From the NCBI GenBank assembly GCA_944407095.1, contig OX097180.1, positions 558,001 through 622,000 of the forward strand: 64,000 bases of DNA, given 5' to 3'. Positions 1 to 8,643 of this stretch are shown here, in pieces (position 1 is the first letter of the stretch; every line of letters starts with the position of its first letter). Under the pieces are notes generated by a model that had not been told where the DNA came from, did no database searches, and worked only from the letters and a program-made list of their open reading frames with translations. Origin of the DNA: Candidatus Enterousia intestinigallinarum. Lineage in GTDB: Bacteria; Pseudomonadota; Alphaproteobacteria; Rs-D84. A program made the position numbers and the translations under genes.

Positions 1-30
1 CTTGGATAAAGAATTTAATATATTCGCCAT
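1..30 (-). CDS. start of a gene cut by the window edge, probably LolD-type ATPase
   Basis: Only the first ten codons (protein begins MANILNS) of a gene that runs off the left edge. ATG at 28-30 follows a GGGGGGA ribosome-binding stretch and lies 13 bases beyond the stop of the Lol permease gene. In Lol operons the permease is followed by the ATPase LolD, so lolD is expected by position. Ten residues cannot prove it. Confidence 0.45.
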   Translation of the reverse strand, partial: MANILNSLSK

Positions 31-43
31 TTTATCGTCCCCC

Positions 44-1297
44 CTATTCATTTCGTAACACATCCACAGGGTCAGTACTTGCCGCCTTCCACGCGGGATA
101 CAGTGTCGCCAAAAACGCCAACAATATCGCAATCAATGCAATTCCGACAACTTCGCCCACCACCAGTTTAGATGGCAGTTCCGACAAATAGTACAATTCA
201 GCCGGAAACAAATCGCGCCCCGTCAGCCACTGGAAAAACTGGCGTATTGGTTCGATATAAATCGCAATCAGAACACCAAACAGCGTTCCAAACAGCGCCC
301 CCAGCACACCAATACTGGTGCCCGACAGAATAAATATTTTCATCATTGAACGACGCGAAACACCAAAGGTACGCAGTACGGCAATATCCTTTGACTTATC
401 TTTGACCAGCATAACCAAACTGGACACTATATTAAACGCGGCAACAATTACTATCAGCATTAAAATCAAAAACATAACGTTTGATTCAACCTGTAGTGCG
501 CCGACAAATCCGCGATTTAATTCACGCCAATCACGAACGACAAAACCGTCCGGCAACAGGCGTGTCAACGCATCACGAACATCGGTTGTATCTTCTGGGT
601 CGCGCAAAAACAAATCTATATGCGTCACAGAATTTGGAATATTCAAATATTTCTGGGCGGTTTCCAACGGCATAAAGATATACCCAGAATCATATTCATA
701 CATACCCATAAAGAACGACGACATCACCGGATACGACATAATACGCGGCATAGAACCAAACGGCGTCGGCGTTGCATTGTTTGCGGACACCAATGAAATC
801 TGGTCACCCATACCAACCGACAGCGCGCGCGTCAGCGACGCACCAGCAACCAGTTCGCCGTCCTTTATTTTATCCAACGGACGGCCATATATTCTGGTGC
901 CATTTTCCACCTTGGCCGCCAAATCGGACATACGTATGCCACGTATCATTGCGCCGGTATTGTTGCCGTTTGCGGATGCCATAACCTGACCTTCTGCTAT
1001 GGGGACAATGCCAACCGCGTTTGCAGCGACAACCTTGTTCTGTTTCATTTTATCAATCAGAAAATCATAGTCCGCGATTGCACCATCCTGGTGATAAACA
1101 ACAACGTGACCGTTCATACCAACAATACGCGACAACAGTGTATCGTGAAATCCGCCCATAACGGACATAACAACAATAAGCGTTGCAACCCCCAGCGTTA
1201 TTCCTATCAGCGACACCCACGATATCACTGATCCGAACCCGCGCCGCCGCGCCCCCAGATATCTGAACGCAATTTTTCTTTCCAATCTTGAAAACAT
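44..1297 (-). CDS. lipoprotein-releasing ABC transporter permease, LolC/LolE family
   Basis: Inner-membrane permease of the Lol system, which extracts lipoproteins from the inner membrane and passes them to LolA. The N-terminus has the family pattern (LERKIAFRYLGARRR, then SVISWVSLIGITLGVATLIVVMS as the first membrane helix). A long periplasmic domain covers about residues 45-265. Three C-terminal helices follow, with the FtsX-type segment VMLVKDKSKDIAVLRTFG and the ending DPVDVLR. GTG at 1300 is in frame one codon upstream, but AGGTG sits five bases before ATG 1297, so ATG is preferred. The gene follows the secretin gene by eight bases. LolC and LolE cannot be separated here; many alphaproteobacteria have a single homodimeric form. 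Confidence 0.9.
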   Translation of the reverse strand: MFSRLERKIAFRYLGARRRGFGSVISWVSLIGITLGVATLIVVMSVMGGFHDTLLSRIVGMNGHVVVYHQDGAIADYDFLIDKMKQNKVVAANAVGIVPIAEGQVMASANGNNTGAMIRGIRMSDLAAKVENGTRIYGRPLDKIKDGELVAGASLTRALSVGMGDQISLVSANNATPTPFGSMPRIMSYPVMSSFFMGMYEYDSGYIFMPLETAQKYLNIPNSVTHIDLFLRDPEDTTDVRDALTRLLPDGFVVRDWRELNRGFVGALQVESNVMFLILMLIVIVAAFNIVSSLVMLVKDKSKDIAVLRTFGVSRRSMMKIFILSGTSIGVLGALFGTLFGVLIAIYIEPIRQFFQWLTGRDLFPAELYYLSELPSKLVVGEVVGIALIAILLAFLATLYPAWKAASTDPVDVLRNE

Positions 1298-1305
1298 CAC
1301 AACAC

Positions 1306-2646
1306 CTATTCACTTAAAAATGCCCGCAGTGCGTCACCCACCAACGCGGTATCGGAACCCGCTGGCATTTGCGCCGCATCAACAATCGATATTATACGCG
1401 GCGACATAAATACGACCAGTTCCGCAAACGGACTTATCAATGTTTCCGGCGTTGTTACAAACGAATGCGTCGGAATACCGATAATCACATAGTTGTCACC
1501 AACATCGGATGGAATATTAAACGACGACAGTTCACCATTGCTGGTACGCAAAACAATCTTGGCATCGATTTTGTTCTTGCCACCGTAATCGCCGTATGTG
1601 CCGGTTGCGCCAATCACCAGATCTGTTTCCAAACGGTCTTCCTTGCTGCACTGACCGATATCAAACCGTGACTGCCACCCGTTTGGGATAACAAAGGTAC
1701 CCTGGGAAATCAGAACAACATTTGACTGCTGTGCCAAAAACTCCTGTAACGTTTTAGTATTGATTTCTGGTCCAACAACCAGCGCACGACCAACAACCCC
1801 TGGGATTGACATCTTGATATTATTTTCACCAAACGCCGGCAACAGGTTCATCCATATAATCGGATTATCAGTCCGCGGATACACACGATATATATCAATG
1901 TCCCAGGCAATCATATACTTCTTTGATGCAATATCGGAAATAATTTTGGCAACTTCGCGTTCGGTCTGATAGTTACCTTCGAACACCAGTGTCTTATCCT
2001 GCCAATCGACCAACAAATTACGAACGTCAGCCCCGTGCATAGCATCCAGCAATGCCATTATAATACTTTCGTTCTTTGGCATTTTTATCATCCATTTGGC
2101 ACGGTTATCCAAATGAATTTCCGCATTTACTGCATCATACGAATAATACGCACGTCCCATTTTGGACATCAGTTCCACACTGTCCGCCAAATTGCCGGCG
2201 GAAATAGAACCAGATATTGTTTGGGTAACTTCGCCATCTTCGATTACAGATATGTCTGTACCCTCTAACAACTTATCCAGCGCCTGTTTTACGGTCAACT
2301 GTTCAAATTCATAATCTGTCACCTGTAACTGCGGTAACGCATCCCCCACCCCCAGTCGTATCATTTCAATTGGTTCTTCGGGTACGACGGATACGATTGT
2401 CTGGTTATCCCAATTTACTTTGCAACGCTTTGGCAGTTCAATAGAAAAACGCTGCGCCGTGTCAGTGGTCAAAGCGGCCTTTTTCGGAAAAATCGGCACA
2501 GAATTTTCATCAATGACGAAATTTTCAACCACGTTGATAGTATCATACTGTGGCACATCTTCCTGTTGGCGCTGGGCACAGGCCGCAACCAATCCGGCAC
2601 ATACCATCACCGCCAAGAATCCGCGCATATGTCTGATTATTTTCAT
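1306..2646 (-). CDS. pilN: PilN-like lipoprotein secretin of a type IVB pilus
   Basis: Likely outer-membrane channel of a type IVB (R64/BFP-like) pilus. Residues 1-22 are a lipoprotein signal peptide ending in the lipobox LVAAC, so Cys23 should be lipidated. Residues of about 100-270 resemble secretin N-domains (repeated short alpha/beta units such as LTVKQALDKLLEGTDISV). The C-terminal third is beta-rich and ends with a secretin-like strand, LVVFMSPRIIS. At 446 residues it is shorter than R64 PilN. The start ATG follows AAGGGGACGAA. The rest of the pilus machinery (pilO2-pilP-pilQ-pilR) lies 23 kb away at 25262-29951, so the locus is split. The family call rests on pattern and on that second locus. 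A BfpB-type name would also fit. Confidence 0.7.
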   Translation of the reverse strand: MKIIRHMRGFLAVMVCAGLVAACAQRQQEDVPQYDTINVVENFVIDENSVPIFPKKAALTTDTAQRFSIELPKRCKVNWDNQTIVSVVPEEPIEMIRLGVGDALPQLQVTDYEFEQLTVKQALDKLLEGTDISVIEDGEVTQTISGSISAGNLADSVELMSKMGRAYYSYDAVNAEIHLDNRAKWMIKMPKNESIIMALLDAMHGADVRNLLVDWQDKTLVFEGNYQTEREVAKIISDIASKKYMIAWDIDIYRVYPRTDNPIIWMNLLPAFGENNIKMSIPGVVGRALVVGPEINTKTLQEFLAQQSNVVLISQGTFVIPNGWQSRFDIGQCSKEDRLETDLVIGATGTYGDYGGKNKIDAKIVLRTSNGELSSFNIPSDVGDNYVIIGIPTHSFVTTPETLISPFAELVVFMSPRIISIVDAAQMPAGSDTALVGDALRAFLSE

Positions 2647-2674
2647 TTCGTCCCCTTGTCCTTTGCAATTAAAC

Positions 2675-3001
2675 TTAAATATTCATAACGCGTTCAAATT
2701 CTTCCAGCGTCATTTCATAAATCGGCTTTTGTGTTGGTGTGGTCAAATCCTTGACCCGTTCATACTGTTCACCAAAGCGTTTTATCACCGCAGCGACATC
2801 GGCTGGAACCGCGCCCTTATTTTTTTCCATCAATCTGCGCCCGTATTCATAAACATACTCTAACACGTCCGCCAAGAAAAATCGCCCAGTATAATTTTCA
2901 ATGGCAATTCCGCCCTTTTGCACACAGATTGCTGACATAACCATCGTCATCTGGTTGTACAGGTTTGCCAGTTTTATGAAATTTTGAACAGTAATCGCCA
3001 T
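2675..3001 (-). CDS. hypothetical protein, 108 residues, upstream of the secretin gene
   Basis: Not recognised. It is a short, mainly helical protein without a signal peptide or membrane segment. The C-terminal half is charged and ends TLEEFERVMNI. ATG 3001 follows AGGATACATCA. It lies 28 bases before the secretin gene on the same strand, with a spacer that holds the secretin ribosome-binding site, so the two are probably cotranscribed. A pilus or lipoprotein-trafficking accessory role is possible from position only. Confidence 0.65.
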   Translation of the reverse strand: MAITVQNFIKLANLYNQMTMVMSAICVQKGGIAIENYTGRFFLADVLEYVYEYGRRLMEKNKGAVPADVAAVIKRFGEQYERVKDLTTPTQKPIYEMTLEEFERVMNI

Positions 3002-3068
3002 TGATGTATCCTATATTCCCTTGACCCTATTATAAAAACTATTGCCCCCCAAAGGCAATTAAATTATA

Positions 3069-3458
3069 ATGCAAAAGATGAGAATTAAATACATTGCATT
3101 TGCATTAGTTTTAACAGCGTGTGCATCCGCCAACCGTGGCAGTATCGATGACGCAACAATTCTGAATTGGGAAAACGAATCCGTCACAATGGAACAGTTT
3201 GTCCGTGATCACAAAGCGTGCCTGGGCATAAACGAACCGTCATATATGCCGCGGTCGCGCATATCCAAACTGCTGGCGCCGAACCAAAGTGGTATTATGC
3301 CCGACTGGGACGGACTGTGGGTGACATTTCAATCAAATGAATACAAGGACGTCGGACAGCGCGCCTTGTTATCCGTGCCACGCAATACAACGTCAAAATC
3401 GGTTGGTTCTTATCGTAAATGTATGTTCCGTCGCGGATACTTGTTACGCGCGACATAA
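3069..3458 (+). CDS. small predicted lipoprotein, unknown function
   Basis: 129 residues. The N-terminus is a lipoprotein signal (MRIKYIAFALVLTAC), so Cys18 is the likely lipidated residue. The mature part contains NWENESVTMEQFVRDHKAC and a basic C-terminus with a second Cys (SYRKCMFRRGYLLRAT). No family is recognised. It is divergent from the 2675-3001 gene, with 67 bases between starts, and 52 bases upstream of ftsQ. ATG at 3078 is an alternative start that would still keep the signal peptide. Confidence 0.7.
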   Translation: MQKMRIKYIAFALVLTACASANRGSIDDATILNWENESVTMEQFVRDHKACLGINEPSYMPRSRISKLLAPNQSGIMPDWDGLWVTFQSNEYKDVGQRALLSVPRNTTSKSVGSYRKCMFRRGYLLRAT

Positions 3459-3510
3459 AAATTTTGTCGTATCCTTTCCAATTATATGATTTTGTGATAT
3501 AATTGAGCGT

Positions 3511-4191
3511 ATGAAACGTTCAATATGGTTTTGGCTGTATTTTGTCATTGCGATAATACTGGGGGTGTATTTCGCAACACGTATATTTATGGTGTCAACG
3601 GGTCACGGTCCGTTGTCATATGTTCGCAGTTTAAGTATTTCAGCAGATATCCCGAACAAGGATTTAACCCCCGTTGCGGCCGCCGCGGCCGTCGCACCGG
3701 GAACACGGGCATACGGTGCAACACTGGACGCGATAAATTCGCGTATTGCGTCAACCCCGGGTGTTAAAAATGCGGCGACACGGCGATTGGCAAATGGAAA
3801 TCTGACCGTACGTGTACAACTGTATCAGGCGGTCGCCCAATGGACGGACGGCGAACAATATTACCCCCTGTCTGCGGACGGCACAATCGTGAACAACCCG
3901 ACAACCACACGCAATCCTAATACTGTTGTTTTTCGTGGCGATGTTCCAAACGATATATCAAACATAACAAACACTGCACATAATATGGTTGCAGATTTGG
4001 ACTATCTGGAATTCATTGAAAAACGCCGTTGGAACCTGCATACATTGGGTGGCATAACAGTTATGTTGCCGGAACGCGATCCAGCCGCCGCGATTGCCAG
4101 TTTGATGATATTGGATAAAAATCATAAAATTCTATCTCGTGACATTGACGTTATTGATATGCGCGATGATTCACGAATTTTGATAAAATAA
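3511..4191 (+). CDS. ftsQ: cell division protein FtsQ
   Basis: Bitopic divisome protein that links the cytoplasmic ring to FtsB/FtsL and septal synthesis. A single membrane helix covers about residues 5-27. A POTRA-like domain begins near VRSLSIS (about 38) and includes INSRIASTPGVKNAATRRL. The FtsQ beta domain follows, with its typical AQWTDGEQYYPLSADG segment. At 226 residues it is short for FtsQ (about 270-310 in many alphaproteobacteria). It ends 13 bases before the ftsA-rpe fusion gene, matching the ftsQ-ftsA order of the division cluster, but ftsZ and the mur genes are not next to it. Confidence 0.85.
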   Translation: MKRSIWFWLYFVIAIILGVYFATRIFMVSTGHGPLSYVRSLSISADIPNKDLTPVAAAAAVAPGTRAYGATLDAINSRIASTPGVKNAATRRLANGNLTVRVQLYQAVAQWTDGEQYYPLSADGTIVNNPTTTRNPNTVVFRGDVPNDISNITNTAHNMVADLDYLEFIEKRRWNLHTLGGITVMLPERDPAAAIASLMILDKNHKILSRDIDVIDMRDDSRILIK

Positions 4192-4204
4192 TAGAAGTGT
4201 ATAA

Positions 4205-5995
4205 ATGAATCTGGCGGACTCATCTTTTCTGTGCTTGGACATCGGCACCAGCGGGGTGCGTGGCATAGCACATCGTGTACGCGCCGGACGCCTGGCAAAA
4301 TCGGCAATGCACGCTGTGGACAGTTTTGACACCGTGTTCGCCCTGAAATCCGTCATAGACGAACTGGAACAGCAAATCGGTGATCGGTTTGACAGTGCGT
4401 ATATTACCGGAAATCTTGGTCCGGCAATGTTCAAAATCAGCCCAAAGACAAAAAAATGGCGTGGCGAACATAAAATAACTCAGTCCGATATCAGTTCTAT
4501 GATTGCCCAAATAACGCCACCAGACGGATATTATCCGATACATATAATACCACTGCGCTATGAAACGCCCAATATACAAAAATTATACACACCAGTTGGG
4601 TACACAGATTACGGATTGACCGCGATATTCGGCGCAATATTTTATTCATCCACCGCCGGACACGACGTCACATCAACCCTGCACGCGGCACATATTCAAC
4701 CGTATTCTATGTACGACCCGCACTTTTTGCAAAATGCGATGATGCACACAAAAAAAAGTGCCGATATGTACATCGATTTCGGTGCACAGTACACAACTGT
4801 ATCAATATGGTTGGACAATGGGCCGATATTCTTTCAAAAAATTCCGTTTGGTGGAACGGATATAACACGTGACATTGCGGAAAAGTTGGATATCAGTTTT
4901 GACGATGCGGAACGTATAAAGCGTTCGGTTGCAGGACTGATGCCGCGTGAAATGGACAGATTCACCCCCGCGGACACGGCATACGATTTTTCACGCGCGG
5001 ACGTGAATAACATTGTTCTGCCAAACATTGTTGATTTGTGCGAACGGATAAAGGAAGCGTGCGCCACACCGTTCAAACATCGTGCCCCAAATAAAATAAT
5101 CATATCTGGCGGTGGTGCAGAAATGGACGCTATTGGGGATTTTATCGAAAACGTTTTTGCAATTCCCGTTCAAAACGCGCACCGCAATGCATCGGTCCAG
5201 GCACTGTCTGCATACGTATGGTCGGCCGAGGCCGCACACCGCCGCGCATACGCCGCACGCAGTGAACGTGTAAAAAACATATTTGCGCGCCTGGGTGGCA
5301 TAATGCGCCCGCGAAAAAAACAATCCGTACGCTTTATTCCGATTATGCCCAGCACACTGTGCTTTGATATGAAAAGTCCGGAAACATACTCTATGTTCCG
5401 GGCGGGTGGCATATCGATGATTCACGTTGATATAATGGACGGCCTGTACGTTGAAAACATACGTGGCGGAATTCCAGAATTAAAGTACATACGCGCACAC
5501 ACGGGCGCGCATCTGCACGTTCATCTGATGACGGAAAGCCCGGATGTATGGGCGGCGGACGCGATTGCGGCGGGTGCAAACACAATCATAGTATCAACAA
5601 ACACATCAGGGGTTCGGGCGGCTCTGCGCCTGATACGCGGGGCTGGACGACGTGCGGGCGTTGCGCTGAATCCTGAATCATCGGTGGAAATATTAAAGCC
5701 GATACTGCGCGATATTGACGAAGTTATGATTATGACCGTCACCCCCGGCGCCGCCGGCCAGGAATTTAACGAATCCTGTCTGCATAAAATATCTATTTTG
5801 GCGGCGACGCGTAAAAAGTACGGGTTAAAATACCTGATTTCTGTTGACGGCGGAATAAACGCGGAAACGGCGCAAAAATGCTGGGACGCTGGTGCAGATT
5901 TGTTGGTCAGCGGCTCATACCTGGCGCGCAGTGCCGATTTCCCGTTGGCGGTGCAAAGTTTATTGAGGACACCGACCAGTAATAAAACAAAATAA
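4205..5995 (+). CDS. ftsA: fusion of cell division actin FtsA with ribulose-phosphate 3-epimerase
   Basis: One uninterrupted 596-codon frame. Residues 1 to about 350 are FtsA: phosphate-1 motif LDIGTSGVRG, a 1C-like insert (about 80-170), phosphate-2 motif YIDFGAQYTTVSIW and adenosine motif KIIISGGGAEMD. Residues 353-372 (SERVKNIFARLGGIMRPRKK) resemble the FtsA membrane-targeting amphipathic helix, normally the end of the protein. Residues of about 376-590 are a complete epimerase barrel with the expected residues: Ser383 (MPSTLCFD), His407/Asp409/Met411 (IHVDIMDG), His440 (VHLM), TVTPGAAGQEF, Asp548 (VDGG) and Ser571 (VSGSY). Rpe interconverts ribulose 5-phosphate and xylulose 5-phosphate. 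Both halves look intact. The gene follows ftsQ and ends in a terminator. No separate rpe or ftsZ is in this window. Confidence 0.92.
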   Translation: MNLADSSFLCLDIGTSGVRGIAHRVRAGRLAKSAMHAVDSFDTVFALKSVIDELEQQIGDRFDSAYITGNLGPAMFKISPKTKKWRGEHKITQSDISSMIAQITPPDGYYPIHIIPLRYETPNIQKLYTPVGYTDYGLTAIFGAIFYSSTAGHDVTSTLHAAHIQPYSMYDPHFLQNAMMHTKKSADMYIDFGAQYTTVSIWLDNGPIFFQKIPFGGTDITRDIAEKLDISFDDAERIKRSVAGLMPREMDRFTPADTAYDFSRADVNNIVLPNIVDLCERIKEACATPFKHRAPNKIIISGGGAEMDAIGDFIENVFAIPVQNAHRNASVQALSAYVWSAEAAHRRAYAARSERVKNIFARLGGIMRPRKKQSVRFIPIMPSTLCFDMKSPETYSMFRAGGISMIHVDIMDGLYVENIRGGIPELKYIRAHTGAHLHVHLMTESPDVWAADAIAAGANTIIVSTNTSGVRAALRLIRGAGRRAGVALNPESSVEILKPILRDIDEVMIMTVTPGAAGQEFNESCLHKISILAATRKKYGLKYLISVDGGINAETAQKCWDAGADLLVSGSYLARSADFPLAVQSLLRTPTSNKTK

Positions 5996-6020
5996 AATCC
6001 CGCATACGCGGGATTTTATC
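5991..6020 (+). terminator. rho-independent terminator after ftsA-rpe
   Basis: Perfect 12-bp stem: 5992-6003 pairs with 6008-6019 around the loop ATAC. A-rich on the left and T-rich on the right, it overlaps the stop codon of the fusion gene and can work on both strands. Confidence 0.85.
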
Positions 6021-6044
6021 TACAAACAATGCTTTTGATGGACT

Positions 6045-6195
6045 ACATTGAATCCATAGGGATGTGGGTTCGGGACCATAGTAAGCCCCAGCGATGCAGT
6101 GTTTGCAATGCAGATATCGTTATATCCACACAGTTGCTTTTAACAACTGTTGCTATCATACTCCGCGTATACGGTTTATTCAACAGGTATCTATT
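6045..6195 (+). ncRNA. candidate structured RNA, copy 1 of a two-copy family
   Basis: A 175-base space between two convergent units holds a stretch resembling 59393-59604. Shared blocks are GAATCCAyAGG, TGTGGkTTCGGGAC and CGTTATATCC (6118-6127 here). Stems visible here are CCATA/TGTGG near 6054-6067, GGG/CCC after TTCGGGACC, GCGAT/ATCGT (about 6091-6120) and CAGTTG/CAACTG (6131-6149). The first stem keeps pairing despite a base change between copies. No open reading frame or known RNA family is recognised. The strand is assumed from the terminated copy 2. It is shorter than copy 2 by about 20 bases in the central helix. Confidence 0.45.
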
Positions 6196-6196
6196 C

Positions 6197-6604
6197 TTAT
6201 TTTTGTTTTATGACCAAATGCCGCACGTCCCCATCGCCAGTCAGATAAATGTGTACCGTATCGGCCGGCAATATATCCGACGCAATTTGCGGCCATTCTA
6301 TCAGTGTTATGTCGTTTTGCACCGCATACGGCAAACCGATTTCCGTCAATTCGGACGGATCTTCTATCCTGTATAAATCAAAGTGAGATATTCCATCGTA
6401 ATTCTGGACGATTGTAAATGTCGGACTGGGTACGACGGTATCCGCACCACGTAATGTTTGAATTATAGTACGCGCAATTTCAGATTTTCCCATACCCAAA
6501 TCACCGTGCAAAGCAACACATACCGGCGCACGCAGTGTTTTTGCAAATTCCCGCGCCCAGGCACGCGTTTCATCAATGTTATTTAATACTACTTCTGTTT
6601 GCAT
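6197..6604 (-). CDS. tsaE: tRNA t6A biosynthesis ATPase TsaE
   Basis: TsaE is the ATPase subunit that works with TsaB and TsaD to place N6-threonylcarbamoyladenosine on ANN-decoding tRNAs. Walker A is GDLGMGKS (about residues 34-41). The family segments SPTFTIVQNY and FDLYRIEDPSELTEIGL follow, and the LIEWP motif is present. The length of 135 residues is close to the usual 140-155. ATG 6604 lies three bases after the uvrB stop, so the two are translationally linked. The other Tsa genes are not in the window. Confidence 0.93.
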   Translation of the reverse strand: MQTEVVLNNIDETRAWAREFAKTLRAPVCVALHGDLGMGKSEIARTIIQTLRGADTVVPSPTFTIVQNYDGISHFDLYRIEDPSELTEIGLPYAVQNDITLIEWPQIASDILPADTVHIYLTGDGDVRHLVIKQK

Positions 6605-6607
6605 ATC

Positions 6608-8596
6608 TTACTCCAACAGCAACAAATCATCTTCCATTTTATGGATTGCGTCGCGCAGTTCCGCCGCACGTTCAAATTCCAGATTTTCGGCCGCATCACG
6701 CATTTGCTTGTTTAGTTTTTTGATTTCCCGGCGCAATGTTTCCGCATCCATAACACCATCAGACGTATAAACAAATCTGCGTTTTTTATCGGTCTTTTCA
6801 TTTTTATCGCCAACCTCGGCAAATACGGCCTTGGTAACGGTTTTTGGTGTAATGTTATGCTCGCGATTGTACGCCATTTGCTTTTCACGGCGGCGCGCAG
6901 TTTCATCCAACGCCGCACGCATAGAATCCGTTATCGTGTCCGCATACAAAATAACGCGCCCGTTTGCATTTCGCGCCGCACGCCCGATTGTCTGAATCAA
7001 TGAACGCGTTGAACGCAAGAACCCCTCCTTATCCGCGTCCATAATTGCAACCAGTTCGCATTCCGGAACATCCAACCCTTCGCGCAACAGATTGATTCCA
7101 ACCAGCACATCAAATTTACCCAATCGCAAATCACGCAACAATTCTATACGCTCCAGCGTTTCAATATCACTATGCAGATACTTTGCACGCACACCATTTT
7201 CAACAAAATAGTCCGTCAACTGTTCCGCCATTTTTTTGGTCAGCGTAGTGACCAAAACGCGTCCCTTTATTTTTTTAACTTCATCCAGCAAATCATCCAC
7301 CTGGTGCGTTGTTGGGCGTACTTCACATACTGGATCCAACAGTCCAGTTGGTCTGATGACCTGTTCGGAAACAATTCCGCCCGCCTGCCCCAGCTCCCAA
7401 TCAGCCGGGGTTGCCGATACAAATATCGTCTGGGGTCGCAATGCATCCCATTCTTCGAACGTCAGCGGGCGATTATCTATGCACGCCGGCAAACGAAATC
7501 CGTATTGCGACAGCGTTTCCTTACGCGCGCGGTCGCCACGCGACATTGCGCCAATTTGCGGAACGGTAACGTGGCTTTCATCTATAAATAAAATTGCATC
7601 CCGTGGCAGATATTCAAACAATGTTGGTGGCGGCTGACCCGGGGCGCGTCCGGACAGATACCGCGAATAGTTTTCAATACCGCGGCACGTGCCAGTTGAT
7701 TCCATCATTTCGATATCAAAATTCACACGCTCGCGCAGGCGCTGTTCTTCTATATACTTCATATTTTCGTGAAAGTATTCCAGACGATCCTTCAAATCCG
7801 CACGGATTTGTCCGATTGCCTGCAATATTGACGGCATTGGCGTCGCATAGTGCGTATTCGGATATACCGCAACCCTGTCCAGGCGGCGCAACTTCGCCCC
7901 AGTCAAGGTATCAAATTCCCAGATTTCTTCTATTTCGTCACCCCAGAACGAAATTTTCCAACCGCGATCCTGGGAATGTGACGGAAATATATCCAACGTA
8001 TCGCCGCGTACGCGAAAATCACCGCGTTCAAATGCGGTGTCATTGCGCTTGTACTGAATATCAACCAACGCGTGCATAACATCGTTGCGGCTGATTTTAT
8101 CACCGGCGCACAAAACCAATTTCATCCCCGAATACTGTTCCGGCGACCCCATACCGTAAATAGACGACACAGACGACACGACAACTACATCGCGTTCTTC
8201 CAACATTGCACGTGTTGCACTGTGACGCATACGATCCAGTTGTTCATTTATGGACGCGTCTTTGTCTATATACGTATCGGTTGTCGGCAGATATGCTTCC
8301 GGCTGATAATAGTCATAATACGAAACAAAATATTCGACGTGATTGTTTGGAAAAAATGCCTTCATTTCCGTGTACAACTGTGCGGCCAAAATTTTATTCG
8401 GTGCCATAATCATTGCGGGCCGCCCCAATTCGGCAATAACGTTCGCCATTGTGAACGTTTTACCAGACCCAGTGACGCCCAGCAACACCTGGCTGCGACG
8501 GCCGTCGCGCACACCGTCAACCAATTCGGAAATTGCCTGGGGCTGGTCGCCCATAGGTTTATAATCACTTTGAAGATCGAATATTTTTTTATTCAC
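6608..8596 (-). CDS. uvrB: excinuclease ABC subunit B
   Basis: DNA damage-verifying helicase-like subunit of the UvrABC nucleotide excision repair complex. Walker A is [14 protein letters not shown] (about residues 39-52). The beta-hairpin segment [12 protein letters not shown] follows. The DEAD-like box is [11 protein letters not shown], motif VI is QTIGRAARN, and a C-terminal UVR motif covers about residues 625-660 ([20 protein letters not shown]). The full family length is 662 residues. The start is GTG 8596 with AGG upstream. It is divergent from the AsmA gene with 47 bases between starts, so the promoters must be compact. Confidence 0.97.
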   Translation of the reverse strand: MNKKIFDLQSDYKPMGDQPQAISELVDGVRDGRRSQVLLGVTGSGKTFTMANVIAELGRPAMIMAPNKILAAQLYTEMKAFFPNNHVEYFVSYYDYYQPEAYLPTTDTYIDKDASINEQLDRMRHSATRAMLEERDVVVVSSVSSIYGMGSPEQYSGMKLVLCAGDKISRNDVMHALVDIQYKRNDTAFERGDFRVRGDTLDIFPSHSQDRGWKISFWGDEIEEIWEFDTLTGAKLRRLDRVAVYPNTHYATPMPSILQAIGQIRADLKDRLEYFHENMKYIEEQRLRERVNFDIEMMESTGTCRGIENYSRYLSGRAPGQPPPTLFEYLPRDAILFIDESHVTVPQIGAMSRGDRARKETLSQYGFRLPACIDNRPLTFEEWDALRPQTIFVSATPADWELGQAGGIVSEQVIRPTGLLDPVCEVRPTTHQVDDLLDEVKKIKGRVLVTTLTKKMAEQLTDYFVENGVRAKYLHSDIETLERIELLRDLRLGKFDVLVGINLLREGLDVPECELVAIMDADKEGFLRSTRSLIQTIGRAARNANGRVILYADTITDSMRAALDETARRREKQMAYNREHNITPKTVTKAVFAEVGDKNEKTDKKRRFVYTSDGVMDAETLRREIKKLNKQMRDAAENLEFERAAELRDAIHKMEDDLLLLE

Positions 8597-8643
8597 AAAA
8601 CCTAATATAATTCATTATAATCAAAATACAAGGGAATAGAGGA

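Noticed and set aside
6045..6195. Assignment of the two-copy RNA to 6S RNA, RNase P RNA, tmRNA or SRP RNA
   Set aside because: None of the conserved cores I know for these RNAs could be matched; a CCACA/TGTGG hairpin alone is too weak for 6S.
7172..7591. 139-codon open frame antisense to uvrB
   Set aside because: It is a shadow of the uvrB coding frame with no ribosome-binding site; several similar frames opposite gyrB, topA, ileS and fabD were dropped for the same reason.
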